From CALHVX01 sp039198065 (GTDB taxonomy: Bacteria; Pseudomonadota; Gammaproteobacteria; Pseudomonadales; Azotimanducaceae), in NCBI GenBank assembly GCA_039198065.1, contig JBCCTU010000001.1:248001-312000 (forward strand): a stretch of DNA of 64,000 bases. The letters are read 5' to 3'. The notes under the pieces are model-generated. The model saw only the letters and a list, made by a program, of their open reading frames with translations. It searched no databases and was not told the origin of the DNA. Below, in pieces: positions 1-8,987 of this stretch; within the stretch, counting starts at the first letter, position 1; each line of letters starts with the position of its first letter. The translations under genes and the position numbers were made by a program.

Positions 1-2
1 CC

Positions 3-854
3 GTGGATCTGAGCAAGACCTGGCCGGAAATGGTGCATCGCTACTTCGCCGCAGCGCTCGGCCTCATCATTGTTGCCTTCACGGTGTGGGCGCTGCGCGG
101 TGAGCGATCCCGCGGAGCGCCGCCAGTTGTACATGCAGTGGCGTTACTCGCCATGGTGGTTCTTCAGGGAGCCTTTGGTGCGTGGACGGTCACGCTCAAA
201 CTCTGGCCTCAGGTGGTTACTGCGCACTTACTTGGCGGCTTCACAACGCTCGCCCTGCTCTGGTTACTCGCTTTGCGAGCCGGAGCGATTGGTTTACCGG
301 CCGTGCTTCGGGTGCCACCGGCCTTACGGTTCCACGCTGGCCTTGCGTTACTTGTCGTCGTCGTGCAAATCGCGCTTGGAGGTTGGGTGTCGTCGAACTA
401 TGCAGCCCTTGCCTGCCCCGACCTTCCGACCTGCCATGGCGATTGGCTTCCAGCCATGGATGTAGCCGCGGGCTTTAACGTCGCTCAGCAGGTTGGGCCG
501 AACTACCTCGGCGGTATGCTCGAAAACGAGGCCAGGGTTGCGATTCAGGTCGTCCACCGCTTGGGTGCTGTCGTCGTTGCGCTGATCGTTGGCGCGTTGG
601 TTTTACGTCTACGACGAACGAACAGCCCCCTGGCATGGCCTTTGGCGGGCATCCTGGTGTGCCAACTGGCACTCGGGGTTGTAAACGTTGTGTGGGTGCT
701 GCCGCTGTGGTCGGCGACGGCACACAACGCCTTTGGCGCGATCACGCTACTGGCAGTAGTTACCGTAAACTACGGCGCATTCGCGGCCCGAGAATCGCGC
801 GCCGCCGGGGTTGTGACCAACGATTCCCTGACATCGAATGCACTCCCCGTATGA
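3..854 (+). CDS. ctaA: Heme A synthase (COX15/CtaA family), 5'-truncated by the window edge
   Basis: Converts heme O to heme A in the inner membrane for aa3-type cytochrome oxidase. The visible 283 residues are almost entirely hydrophobic helices. Conserved family histidines sit in WPEMVHRYFA near the visible start, in TAHLLGG, in QVVHRLGA and in SATAHNAFGA, fitting the heme-binding four-helix bundles. A periplasmic loop with CPDLPTCHGDW carries the cysteine pair seen in many members. Full-length proteins are about 330-350 residues, so roughly the first 60 lie upstream; the GTG at position 3 is probably an internal valine. The heme O synthase gene follows after 72 bases on the same strand, which supports a cta oxidase-assembly cluster. 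Confidence 0.93.
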   Translation: MDLSKTWPEMVHRYFAAALGLIIVAFTVWALRGERSRGAPPVVHAVALLAMVVLQGAFGAWTVTLKLWPQVVTAHLLGGFTTLALLWLLALRAGAIGLPAVLRVPPALRFHAGLALLVVVVQIALGGWVSSNYAALACPDLPTCHGDWLPAMDVAAGFNVAQQVGPNYLGGMLENEARVAIQVVHRLGAVVVALIVGALVLRLRRTNSPLAWPLAGILVCQLALGVVNVVWVLPLWSATAHNAFGAITLLAVVTVNYGAFAARESRAAGVVTNDSLTSNALPV

Positions 855-926
855 ACGTAGAGCTGCTTGTTTTTGCCAGCGTCAGCTACGGACCTGCGTC
901 GCGGCCAACGAATCGAGAGATTACCC

Positions 927-1883
927 ATGAGTGACGTTGGGAGCCTGTTCACCCCGGCCGCGAGCTGGCGGGATTACTACGAAATTACTAAGCCGCGCGT
1001 CGTGCTCCTCATGCTGTTGTGCGCCGTTGTCGGCATGTTTCTCGCCACGCCGGCCATGGTTCCGGTATCCGCGCTGGTTTTCGGCACGCTGGGAATCGCG
1101 CTCGTTGCCGGATCGGCCGCGGCGCTCAATCATCTGGCGGATGCGCAGATCGACGCGCGTATGCGGCGCACAGAAAACCGCCCCCTCGCTGTGGGTCGGT
1201 TGAGTCTTGCTCAGGGAGCCACGTTTGTTGCGGTCACCGGTATTGCCGGTTTCGTTCTGCTGTACACGCTCGTAAATCCGTTAACGGCCTGGCTGAACGC
1301 GGCGTCCTGGGTTGGCTATGGGCTCGTGTACACCCTGTGGCTCAAGCGTGCGACGCCGCAGAACATCGTTATCGGTGGGCTGTTTGGTGCCGCGCCTCCG
1401 CTCTTTGGTTGGACCGCAGTGACAAACAGCGTTGATCCGGGCGCCCTGCTGCTGGTCCTGATCATCTTTGCCTGGACACCGCCGCATTTCTGGGCTCTGG
1501 CGTTGGATCGAAAAGAAGAGTATGCGCGCGTCAATATCCCCATGCTGCCGGTAACGCACGGCGATGCGTTTACGCGGCTGCACATTTTTCTTTACACGTT
1601 GATTCTGGTTGCAGCGAGCTTGTTGCCCTTCGCCATTAACATGTTCGGGCCGCTCTATTTGCTCGGCGCGCTGTCGCTCGGTGCCGGATTTCTGTACTGG
1701 GCCATTGTGCTGCTGCGTAACCGAAACCCGCGCGCACCGATTGAGACGTTCCGCTACTCGATTCTTTACCTGGCGTTGTTATTTGCGTTCATGCTCGTAG
1801 ACCACTACCTGTTTGTTCCCGGTTCTCCTGAACCGGCGGCCCCACCGGTAGAAGTCGTGCCGCTCACGGGTCATCAGGCGTGA
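927..1883 (+). CDS. cyoE: Protoheme IX farnesyltransferase (heme O synthase)
   Basis: UbiA-superfamily polyprenyltransferase that adds a farnesyl group to heme B, supplying heme O to the upstream heme A synthase. The 318-residue product shows multiple membrane helices, an early YYEITKPRVVLL segment, the first Asp-rich motif NHLADAQIDARMRRTENRPL and the second loop LALDRKEEYARVNIPMLPV. An in-frame extension to position 867 exists, but ATG 927 follows a GAGAGA ribosome-binding stretch and gives the usual N-terminus. The stop overlaps the GTG start of the SCO gene (GTGA), so translation of the two is probably coupled. Confidence 0.95.
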   Translation: MSDVGSLFTPAASWRDYYEITKPRVVLLMLLCAVVGMFLATPAMVPVSALVFGTLGIALVAGSAAALNHLADAQIDARMRRTENRPLAVGRLSLAQGATFVAVTGIAGFVLLYTLVNPLTAWLNAASWVGYGLVYTLWLKRATPQNIVIGGLFGAAPPLFGWTAVTNSVDPGALLLVLIIFAWTPPHFWALALDRKEEYARVNIPMLPVTHGDAFTRLHIFLYTLILVAASLLPFAINMFGPLYLLGALSLGAGFLYWAIVLLRNRNPRAPIETFRYSILYLALLFAFMLVDHYLFVPGSPEPAAPPVEVVPLTGHQA

Positions 1884-2566
1884 GCACTCGAGTGTCGAGC
1901 GAACCACTCGCTCGCTGGTCGTACGCAGCGGGCTCGATCGCGACAACGGTTCTCGGCTGTCTGCTCTTCGTTGGTGTCGTGCTCAGCATCTTCGTGTACA
2001 GCAAGTTTCAGGAACCGGTGCTTGCACAGGAGCAGCTCAGCGAGCTGGGAGTCGTGCTGTGGCCTACGCCAAGGGAGCTGAACCCCTTCGAGCTCGAGAC
2101 CGCAGACGGTGCACGCTTCACCAACGCAGATCTCGAAGGGCGTTGGTCGTTTCTGTATTTCGGGTTCACCAACTGTCCGGACATCTGTCCCACGAGTCTC
2201 GCGGCTCTGGCGCAGGCGCGCCGCCAGCTGCAGTCCGATGCACCGGGGCTTGTCGAACAGTTCCAGGGTGTCATGGTGAGCGTTGATCCGGAGCGCGACA
2301 CGGCAGAAAAGCTGCTCGCGTACCTAGATTTTTTTCAGGCCGATTTCCGCGGGGTGCGCGGTGAGCGCGATGCGGTAGCGACGCTTGCAACAGACGTGAA
2401 CGTAGCCTTCGCGAAAATGCCGTCGGAGACCGACGCGTATACGATCGATCACACCGGCAACATCGTGATCATCAACCCCATGGGGCACTATCACGGATTC
2501 ATAAAACTCCCTCATCAGACTGATACACTGGTACAGGTGGTTCGGACGTTGGCGTCCACCTTCTGA
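1880..2566 (+). CDS. SCO1/SenC-family copper chaperone for cytochrome oxidase
   Basis: Membrane-anchored thioredoxin-fold protein that delivers copper to the CuA site of cytochrome c oxidase. It has 228 residues: an N-terminal anchor at about 17-40, then a periplasmic domain with the diagnostic CPDICP motif (FGFTNCPDICPTS) and the distal copper-ligand histidine in YTIDHTGNIVII. SVDPERDTAEKL is also typical of SCO. The GTG start overlaps the stop of cyoE by four bases. Its place after heme A and heme O synthases agrees with oxidase assembly; a general thiol reductase role is also known for SenC proteins. Confidence 0.93.
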   Translation: MSTRVSSEPLARWSYAAGSIATTVLGCLLFVGVVLSIFVYSKFQEPVLAQEQLSELGVVLWPTPRELNPFELETADGARFTNADLEGRWSFLYFGFTNCPDICPTSLAALAQARRQLQSDAPGLVEQFQGVMVSVDPERDTAEKLLAYLDFFQADFRGVRGERDAVATLATDVNVAFAKMPSETDAYTIDHTGNIVIINPMGHYHGFIKLPHQTDTLVQVVRTLASTF

Positions 2567-2582
2567 CTAAGGGATTCCCTGC

Positions 2583-3836
2583 GTGCTCGATGACTACCGG
2601 CGTGTCCGTCAACGCAGCACAGAGCTGTGCACACCGCTGGCCATTGAGGACTACGGTGTGCAGTCGTTCGACGATGCCAGTCCGCCAAAGTGGCACCTTG
2701 CCCATACCACCTGGTTTTTTGAAACCTTTGTCCTAAAGCCGTTTGCAGTCGGCTGGCGGTCGCCGGAACCGCTGTTCGAATACCTGTTCAATTCCTACTA
2801 CAACGGTGTGGGTGCACAGTTCGAGCGAACCCGTCGCGGCACGCTGTCTCGGCCAACGGTGGCCGAAGTTGTCGACTACCGTGCTGCCGTCGATGCCCGC
2901 ATGACTGCATTGCTGTGCGAGCACGGCGAAGGGAGCGGTGAGCAGAGCGCAGAGGTTCGTCGCCGGGTGGTGCTCGGCCTCCATCACGAGCAACAGCATC
3001 AGGAGCTGGTGCTAACCGACCTCAAGGCAAACTTCGGCAGCAATCCTCTGTACCCGGCGTTTCCCAGCGCCGAGCTTGGTGTCGCCGAACCGCATCGGGC
3101 ATACCCTGTAGGTGAATCGAGCCCAAGTCCGTTGCTAATCGAGGCGGGTCGTTACTCACTGGGTCGTTCCGTTGAGGGTTGCCGCGCAGAACGTTACGAG
3201 GACTTCTGTTTTGACAACGAAGGTCCGGTGCACGATGTGCTTGTGCAGACCGTAGCCGTCGACCGTACGTTGGTGACGAATGGCGAGTATCGGGCGTTTA
3301 TTGCGGATGACGGCTACCGCCGTCCGGAGCTCTGGTTGGCCAACGCCTGGAGCCGGGTTTGTGAGCGTGGCTGGGAGGCGCCGCGCTACTGGCAGTCCGA
3401 TGGCGATCAATGGTTCGAGTACCGCCTCGATGGTTTTGCGTCGCTCAACGATGACGCGCCGGTACTTCACGTCAGCTACTACGAAGCCGACGCCTACGCA
3501 CGATGGGTCGGTAAGCGGTTACCAACGGAGGCCGAGTGGGAAGTTGCTGCGCATCGTGAACCCGCCTTGGCCGCGGCTGGGGTTTGGCAGTGGACGCAGT
3601 CGAGCTACGGCCCGTATCCGGGTTACCGACCGCTCCCCGGAACGCTTGGCGAGTACAATGGTAAATTCATGAGCGAACAGTTGGTGCTGCGCGGCTGCTC
3701 GAGCTTTACCCCGCCGGGCCATGCACGCCGGACGTACAGAAACTTCTTCTATCCACCGGATCAGTGGCAGCTGACAGGCATCCGTCTGGCGCAGGATCAC
3801 GATGAGCCGGCGCTGGTCCCAGAGAGCGATCGATGA
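2583..3836 (+). CDS. egtB: Ergothioneine biosynthesis protein EgtB (iron-dependent sulfoxide synthase)
   Basis: Joins a cysteine or gamma-glutamylcysteine thiol to trimethylhistidine (hercynine) using O2 and nonheme iron. The N-terminal DinB-like helical domain supplies the likely iron ligands: His41 in HLAHTTWFFE, and His134 and His138 in HHEQQHQE. The C-terminal part (about 175-400) is a formylglycine-enzyme/sulfatase-modifying fold, with VSYYEADAYARWVGKRLPTE, WQWTQSSYGPYPGY and RTYRNFFYPPDQW. The GTG start at 2583 has AAGGGA upstream and lies 16 bases after the SCO gene. It overlaps egtD by four bases. EgtC- and EgtE-like genes are not in the window. Confidence 0.93.
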   Translation: MLDDYRRVRQRSTELCTPLAIEDYGVQSFDDASPPKWHLAHTTWFFETFVLKPFAVGWRSPEPLFEYLFNSYYNGVGAQFERTRRGTLSRPTVAEVVDYRAAVDARMTALLCEHGEGSGEQSAEVRRRVVLGLHHEQQHQELVLTDLKANFGSNPLYPAFPSAELGVAEPHRAYPVGESSPSPLLIEAGRYSLGRSVEGCRAERYEDFCFDNEGPVHDVLVQTVAVDRTLVTNGEYRAFIADDGYRRPELWLANAWSRVCERGWEAPRYWQSDGDQWFEYRLDGFASLNDDAPVLHVSYYEADAYARWVGKRLPTEAEWEVAAHREPALAAAGVWQWTQSSYGPYPGYRPLPGTLGEYNGKFMSEQLVLRGCSSFTPPGHARRTYRNFFYPPDQWQLTGIRLAQDHDEPALVPESDR

Positions 3837-4804
3837 GCGAGCCCCAGTATCAGTTTTACGACCGCAAGCCTGAGCGGGGCAGCATGCGTGATGAAGTTTT
3901 AGACGGCCTGCGGTCCGAACCCAAGGCACTGTCGCCTAAGTACTTCTACGACGCCGAGGGTTCAGCGCTGTTCGAGGCCATTACCGAGCTGCCGGAATAC
4001 TATCTGACGCGCACGGAGCTTTCGTTGTTCGACTCCCAGGCGGCCAGCATTGCCGCAGCGGTAGACGAAGGCGGCTGCATCGTCGAATACGGGAGCGGCT
4101 CGAATCTCAAGATTCGCAAGCTGTTGGAAACCACGCGCCCAGCGGCCTATGTGCCCGTTGATATCTCGAGCGAGCATCTGCAGGACAACGCCCGGGAGTT
4201 GCAACGAGACTTCCCGATGCTGGCGGTGTATCCCGTCTGCGCCGACATCACACGACCCTTTGCGCTGCCGGAGGAAGTCGCCTGGCTGACCAAGATCGGG
4301 TTCTTTCCGGGTTCAAGTATCGGCAACTTCGACCCGCCGGGAGCCGTTCAGTTGCTGGAGACGATTCGTAGCACCCTGGGGCCCGCCCAGTATCTGCTGC
4401 TGGGCGTTGACCGAAAGAAAGACCCCGCAGTGCTTGAGCGTGCCTATGACGATGCCGCGGGCGTCACCGCGCGGTTCAATCTGAACGTTTTGCGTCACGT
4501 CAACGAACGCCTTGATGCAGATTTCCAACTGGATCAGTTTCGCCACGTCGCGCAGTACAACGCCGACATCGGTGCGGTGCAGATGTTTCTCGAAAGTACC
4601 GTGGCGCAGCGGGTCAGGATTGGTGATGCGACCATCGAGTTCGCTCGCGGCGAGCGGGTTCACACCGAGAATTCCTTTAAGTACGAACCGGAAGAGTTCG
4701 AAACGCTAGCGGCTCAAGCGGGCTATGCAAGCCGTGCGCTGTGGACTGATCCGGCCGAGTATTACGCGCTGTTTCTGCTGCAGGGTGTCGCCTCAGTTGG
4801 CTAG
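3833..4804 (+). CDS. egtD: L-histidine N(alpha)-methyltransferase EgtD
   Basis: SAM-dependent enzyme that trimethylates histidine to hercynine, the substrate of EgtB. The 323 residues match the family in length and motifs: LSPKYFYDAEGSALFEAI, TELPEYYLTRTE, the SAM loop VEYGSGSNLKIRKLL, the VPVDISSEHL strand, PGSSIGNFDP, LLGVDRKKDP and the C-terminal RVHTENSFKY region that contacts substrate. It starts at the ATG of an ATGA overlap with egtB, a tight two-gene operon. Its last 12 bases overlap convergently with the end of thrB. Confidence 0.95.
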   Translation: MSEPQYQFYDRKPERGSMRDEVLDGLRSEPKALSPKYFYDAEGSALFEAITELPEYYLTRTELSLFDSQAASIAAAVDEGGCIVEYGSGSNLKIRKLLETTRPAAYVPVDISSEHLQDNARELQRDFPMLAVYPVCADITRPFALPEEVAWLTKIGFFPGSSIGNFDPPGAVQLLETIRSTLGPAQYLLLGVDRKKDPAVLERAYDDAAGVTARFNLNVLRHVNERLDADFQLDQFRHVAQYNADIGAVQMFLESTVAQRVRIGDATIEFARGERVHTENSFKYEPEEFETLAAQAGYASRALWTDPAEYYALFLLQGVASVG

Positions 4805-5773
4805 ATCGAGAAGTCGTTCATCGAGGGTAAGCGGTGCGTTGCGGTGCTGCTCGGCGATGCGCGCGAATTCACTGGCGTCTTTGACTCGCGTTGATCCGTT
4901 GAGGCGTGCCGCGCTGCGTGAGAGGAAAAAGGCGGCGGCCGCGTACGCGCAAAAGAGGGGAAAGCACCAGATTTCGATCGGCGCAAGCGCGCGAACCGCG
5001 TGGTAGCTGCGTAACAGCGCGAGCGCGCGATCGGGATCGACCCGACCTTGGCCATCGGTACACCAGTCGTTAACGACGACGGCGAGATCGTAGACACAGT
5101 AGCCGCGGCTGGCGTGATGAAAGTCGAGAACACCGGATAGGCCGTGCCGGTTGAACAGGACATTGTCGCGGAAGAGGTCGCCATGAATGCCACTCTGCTG
5201 CAGGGCCTTTACGTCTCCGCGCTCGAGCAGCGACTCGGTTTCGCGCGTCACAGAACGGATCAACTGCCGCTCGCCGTAGGGAATGTAGGGCCCAACCTCG
5301 GCTAGCGTCGTGCTTAACCAGTGCACGTTGCGTGGATAAGCCGGTAACAGCGATGCCAGCTTGTAGGTCACTTGATGAAACCGCGCCAGGAAGCGCCCGA
5401 CGGCCGCAATGTGGCGCCGCGTCGGATTGAGGACGTGCTGGCCCCGTAACCGGCTGCTGATGATGGCAGGGCGACCCGCACACTCATCAAAGGCGCGCCG
5501 GTCGCGATTGCGGTACAGGCGCGGTACCGGTAGCCCGGCCCGGCCGCAGTTGTCGAGCAGGTCGCTGAAGGGGCGTTGCCCAGCGTACGACGGCTGTTCC
5601 AGGAGCGTCAGCACGACGTCTCGGGGGCGGCCGTCTTCGCGGGCTAGCGTGACGAAATAGTTCGAGTTCTCCACCCCGTTCGCTGCTGGCGTGAGCGCCT
5701 GAACGTTGCCCAGCTCGTAGCGTTCGAAGAGCGCATGGGCATCGTCTTGGGCGAGCGGCGTCGGGGCGTTCAC
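4793..5773 (-). CDS. thrB: Homoserine kinase, aminoglycoside-phosphotransferase type (ThrB)
   Basis: Phosphorylates homoserine in threonine biosynthesis. The 326-residue protein has the APH/choline-kinase fold: an N-terminal lobe with NGVENSNYFVTL, then the catalytic loop SGIHGDLFRDNVLF and the metal-binding GVLDFHHASRG. This is the ThrB2 type found in proteobacteria, unrelated to GHMP homoserine kinases. The gene lies 8 bases downstream of a DUF2782 gene on the same strand and divergent from polA, an arrangement known in Pseudomonas-like genomes. It overlaps egtD by 12 bases at the 3' ends, with no room for a separate terminator. Confidence 0.93.
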   Translation of the reverse strand: MNAPTPLAQDDAHALFERYELGNVQALTPAANGVENSNYFVTLAREDGRPRDVVLTLLEQPSYAGQRPFSDLLDNCGRAGLPVPRLYRNRDRRAFDECAGRPAIISSRLRGQHVLNPTRRHIAAVGRFLARFHQVTYKLASLLPAYPRNVHWLSTTLAEVGPYIPYGERQLIRSVTRETESLLERGDVKALQQSGIHGDLFRDNVLFNRHGLSGVLDFHHASRGYCVYDLAVVVNDWCTDGQGRVDPDRALALLRSYHAVRALAPIEIWCFPLFCAYAAAAFFLSRSAARLNGSTRVKDASEFARIAEQHRNAPLTLDERLLDLAN

Positions 5774-5781
5774 GGCGGGGT

Positions 5782-6144
5782 TTAGAACTCGGCGATAACC
5801 CAGGAGGGCAGCAGCATATCGGCGCGCTCGAGATCGCCGTTTCCCTGCGTCTGATCCCGGGGTACGAGGTAGTAAGGTTTACCCCAGCGTGGCACGACCC
5901 GAACCATGCGCAACTGGCCGTTCTGCCGATACTCATAGACCGTACGTTCTTCACCTTCGATGATCGTGACGTCCGGGCCTCGAACAATCTCGTCGGATTC
6001 CGCGGCCTCGGTGACAGCGCTTGTCAGCAGCAGCGCAAGTAGCACCAGGGCCGGATGAACGCGCTGCGTACGGCGTGCGCGAGCGTAGCGCCGGGGCGTG
6101 CGGGCGGCAGATTGGGTGCATCGATTGCGTGGGGCGCTTAGCAT
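5782..6144 (-). CDS. DUF2782 domain protein, exported small protein
   Basis: Family of unknown function typically found between thrB and polA in gammaproteobacteria. The 120 residues begin with a long Arg-rich N-region, a hydrophobic segment HPALVLLALLLTSAVTEA and a probable cleavage near TEAAESDE. The mature part contains PDVTIIEGEERTVYEYRQNG and VPRWGKPYYLVP, the conserved core. The protein is probably periplasmic. The 5' end is 30 bases from the divergent polA start, so the two promoters must overlap. The link to threonine synthesis is positional only. Confidence 0.8.
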   Translation of the reverse strand: MLSAPRNRCTQSAARTPRRYARARRTQRVHPALVLLALLLTSAVTEAAESDEIVRGPDVTIIEGEERTVYEYRQNGQLRMVRVVPRWGKPYYLVPRDQTQGNGDLERADMLLPSWVIAEF

Positions 6145-6174
6145 GCGCGCAATAGTATCGACGGCACTTTTTCA

Positions 6175-8907
6175 ATGCCAACCAAAACCCCTGCCAACAC
6201 CCCACCGCTGATCCTCGTCGACGGCTCGTCCTACCTGTTCCGCGCATATTTTGCGCTGCCGGCCCTGTCCACGAGCGACGGCCATCCCACCGGTGCGGTG
6301 CGCGGCGTCATCGCGATGCTGCGCAAGCTTGCCAAGGACTACGCCGGGAGCCCGATCGCCGTGGTGTTCGACGCCCCGGGCGACACCTTTCGAAACGAGC
6401 TGTACCCGGAGTACAAAGGCAACCGGCCCGATATGCCGGAGGACCTGCGCGAGCAGATCAAACCCATCCACGAAATCATCCGCGCCATGGGATTACCGCT
6501 GCTTATGGTGGCAGGGGTCGAAGCGGACGACGTCATCGGTACGCTTGCCTCGCAGGCTACGGCGGGCAAGCGCCCGACGGTGATCTCGACCAGCGACAAG
6601 GACATGGCCCAGCTCGTTTCTGATCACGTCACGCTGGTGAACACCATGAGCTATACGCGACTGGATCGCGATGGCGTTGTAGAAAAGTTTGGCGTGCCGC
6701 CGGAGCGCATCATCGATCAGCTGGCCCTGGCCGGCGACAGTGTCGACAACATCCCCGGCGTCGAGAAAGTCGGCGTCAAAACCGCCGCAAAGTGGCTCAA
6801 CGAACACGGCGACCTGGACACGATCATGGCCCAGGCTGAGAGCTTCAAGGGCAAGCTCGGCGAGAATCTTCGAGCCGCCCTCGACCAGCTGCCGCTGTCC
6901 CGGACGCTGGCGACCATTAAGTGTGACGTTGAGCTGGAGCAAAGTATTGATGAACTGATCCCGGCGGCACCGGATCGTGCCGCGCTGACGGAGCTCTTTA
7001 CCCGCTTTGAATTCAAAAGTTGGATTGCAGAGCTCGACGCCGACGACGGTGAGTCCGATGCGCCAGCGGCCGCGGACGACACGGGCGCTGCCACGACAGA
7101 CCGAAACTACGAAACGGTTCTGACCCCGAAGCAGCTCAGTTCCTGGATCACCCGGCTCAAGAAAGCTAAGTGCTTCGCCTTTGATACGGAGACGACCAGC
7201 GTCGATTACATGGTCGCGGAGTTGGTTGGGGTTTCTTTCGCTGTCGCCCCGGGGGAAGCGGCGTACGTTCCCGTTGCGCACAGCTATCCCGGAGCGCCGG
7301 ATCAGCTCAGCTTGACGACGGTACTTGATGCGCTGAGGCCGCTGCTCGAAGACTCGAAACTGAAAAAAGTCGGCCAAAACCTGAAGTACGATTTGAGCGT
7401 TCTGGCGCGCTACGACATCACGCTGAAGGGTATTGCGCATGACACGATGCTCGAAAGCTACGTGCTCAACAGCGTCGGGTCGCGGCACAACATGGACGAC
7501 CTGGCGAAGAACTATCTCGGCCTGACGACGATCAAGTTTGAGGAGGTCGCCGGCAAAGGTGCAAAGCAGCTGACCTTCGACCAGGTTCCACTCGAAACCG
7601 CGGCGGAGTACGCGGCGGAGGACGCCGATATCACCCTGCAATTGCACGAACGCCTGTGGTCCGAGCTCAGTGAGATCAAACCCTTGCGGGCCGTTTACGA
7701 ATCCATTGAGCTGCCGCTGTTGGAAGTGCTATCGGCCGTGGAGCGCAACGGCGCGTTGCTCGACGGCGGCCTCTTGGCTGAGCAGAGCCAGGAGCTTGCG
7801 GAGCGGCTGGTTGAACTCGAGCGGTCGGCCCACGACGAAGCGGGGAAACCGTTCAACCTCGATTCCCCGAAGCAGCTGCAGGGCATTCTCTACGAAGACC
7901 TCAAGTTGCCGGTTTTGAAGAAAACCCCAAAAGGTGCGCCGTCGACGGCGGAAGCCGTACTGGTTGACCTGGCCAACGATTACGCGTTGCCGCGCATCAT
8001 CCTTGAGTACCGGAGCCTGGCGAAGCTGCGTTCCACCTACACCGATAAGCTGCCCTTGCAGATCAATCAGAAAACCGGCCGAGTTCACACGTCCTACCAT
8101 CAGGCGGTCGCCGCCACCGGGCGGCTGTCGTCGTCAGATCCAAATCTGCAGAACATCCCGATCCGAACCAGCGAAGGGCGACGGATTCGTCAGGCCTTCG
8201 TGGCACCCCGGGGGCGGCGACTGGTTGCTGCGGACTACTCTCAGATTGAGCTACGCATCATGGCCCACCTGTCTGGGGATGCGGGCTTGAATGAGGCCTT
8301 TGCCAACGACCAGGACATCCACCGAGCGACGGCAGCGGAGGTGTTCGGCGCAGACGTGGAGGCGGTGAGCGACGATCAGCGCCGCAGCGCCAAGGCGATA
8401 AACTTCGGATTGATTTACGGCATGTCGGCGTTTGGTCTCGGACGTCAGCTCAACATTGCTCGCGGCCTAGCCCAGGACTACATCGACCGATACTTTGATC
8501 GTTACCCTGGGGTCCGCGCCTATATGGAACGAACCCGCGCTGAAGCTCATGAGCAGGGCTATGTAGAAACGCTATTTGGCCGACGCCTATATCTGCCGGA
8601 AATCAACTCTAAGAACGTGCAGGCGAAACAAGGCGCCGAACGGACAGCGATCAACGCGCCGATGCAGGGGACGGCCGCGGACATCATCAAACGGGCCATG
8701 CTATCGGTAGCGGAATGGCTTGCGAGCGACGACATCGACGCCCTGATGATCATGCAGGTTCACGACGAGCTGGTGTTTGAGGTTCACGCGAAGTCGGTCG
8801 ATGCGTTGATCGAAGGTGCCGTGGCGCGGATGGAAAGTGCGGCGGCCCTGGATGTGCCGCTGAAGGTGGATGTCGGTACGGGTCGGAACTGGGACGAGGC
8901 TCATTGA
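6175..8907 (+). CDS. polA: DNA polymerase I
   Basis: Repair and Okazaki-fragment polymerase of 910 residues with all three activities apparently intact. Residues 1-300 form the 5'-3' exonuclease (LILVDGSSYLFRAYFAL, VEADDVIGTLA, DSVDNIPGVEKVG). The 3'-5' exonuclease domain keeps the metal-binding FAFDTETTSVD and AEYAAEDADITLQLH. The C-terminal polymerase domain has motif A VAADYSQIELRIMAHL, the O-helix RRSAKAINFGLIYGMSAFGL and motif C MQVHDELVFEV. The ATG start at 6175 gives the usual N-terminus, although the upstream ribosome binding site is weak. Confidence 0.97.
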   Translation: MPTKTPANTPPLILVDGSSYLFRAYFALPALSTSDGHPTGAVRGVIAMLRKLAKDYAGSPIAVVFDAPGDTFRNELYPEYKGNRPDMPEDLREQIKPIHEIIRAMGLPLLMVAGVEADDVIGTLASQATAGKRPTVISTSDKDMAQLVSDHVTLVNTMSYTRLDRDGVVEKFGVPPERIIDQLALAGDSVDNIPGVEKVGVKTAAKWLNEHGDLDTIMAQAESFKGKLGENLRAALDQLPLSRTLATIKCDVELEQSIDELIPAAPDRAALTELFTRFEFKSWIAELDADDGESDAPAAADDTGAATTDRNYETVLTPKQLSSWITRLKKAKCFAFDTETTSVDYMVAELVGVSFAVAPGEAAYVPVAHSYPGAPDQLSLTTVLDALRPLLEDSKLKKVGQNLKYDLSVLARYDITLKGIAHDTMLESYVLNSVGSRHNMDDLAKNYLGLTTIKFEEVAGKGAKQLTFDQVPLETAAEYAAEDADITLQLHERLWSELSEIKPLRAVYESIELPLLEVLSAVERNGALLDGGLLAEQSQELAERLVELERSAHDEAGKPFNLDSPKQLQGILYEDLKLPVLKKTPKGAPSTAEAVLVDLANDYALPRIILEYRSLAKLRSTYTDKLPLQINQKTGRVHTSYHQAVAATGRLSSSDPNLQNIPIRTSEGRRIRQAFVAPRGRRLVAADYSQIELRIMAHLSGDAGLNEAFANDQDIHRATAAEVFGADVEAVSDDQRRSAKAINFGLIYGMSAFGLGRQLNIARGLAQDYIDRYFDRYPGVRAYMERTRAEAHEQGYVETLFGRRLYLPEINSKNVQAKQGAERTAINAPMQGTAADIIKRAMLSVAEWLASDDIDALMIMQVHDELVFEVHAKSVDALIEGAVARMESAAALDVPLKVDVGTGRNWDEAH

Positions 8908-8987
8908 TCGCGACGCCAATACCCCGGGCTGGTATCGCGTGAGCCTGCACTCGACACTAACGCTGAGTTGTACAACGGTGTGGTCGA

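Noticed and set aside
6493..7647. 384-residue minus-strand frame inside polA
   Set aside because: Antisense shadow of a conserved polymerase gene with biased composition and no family match.
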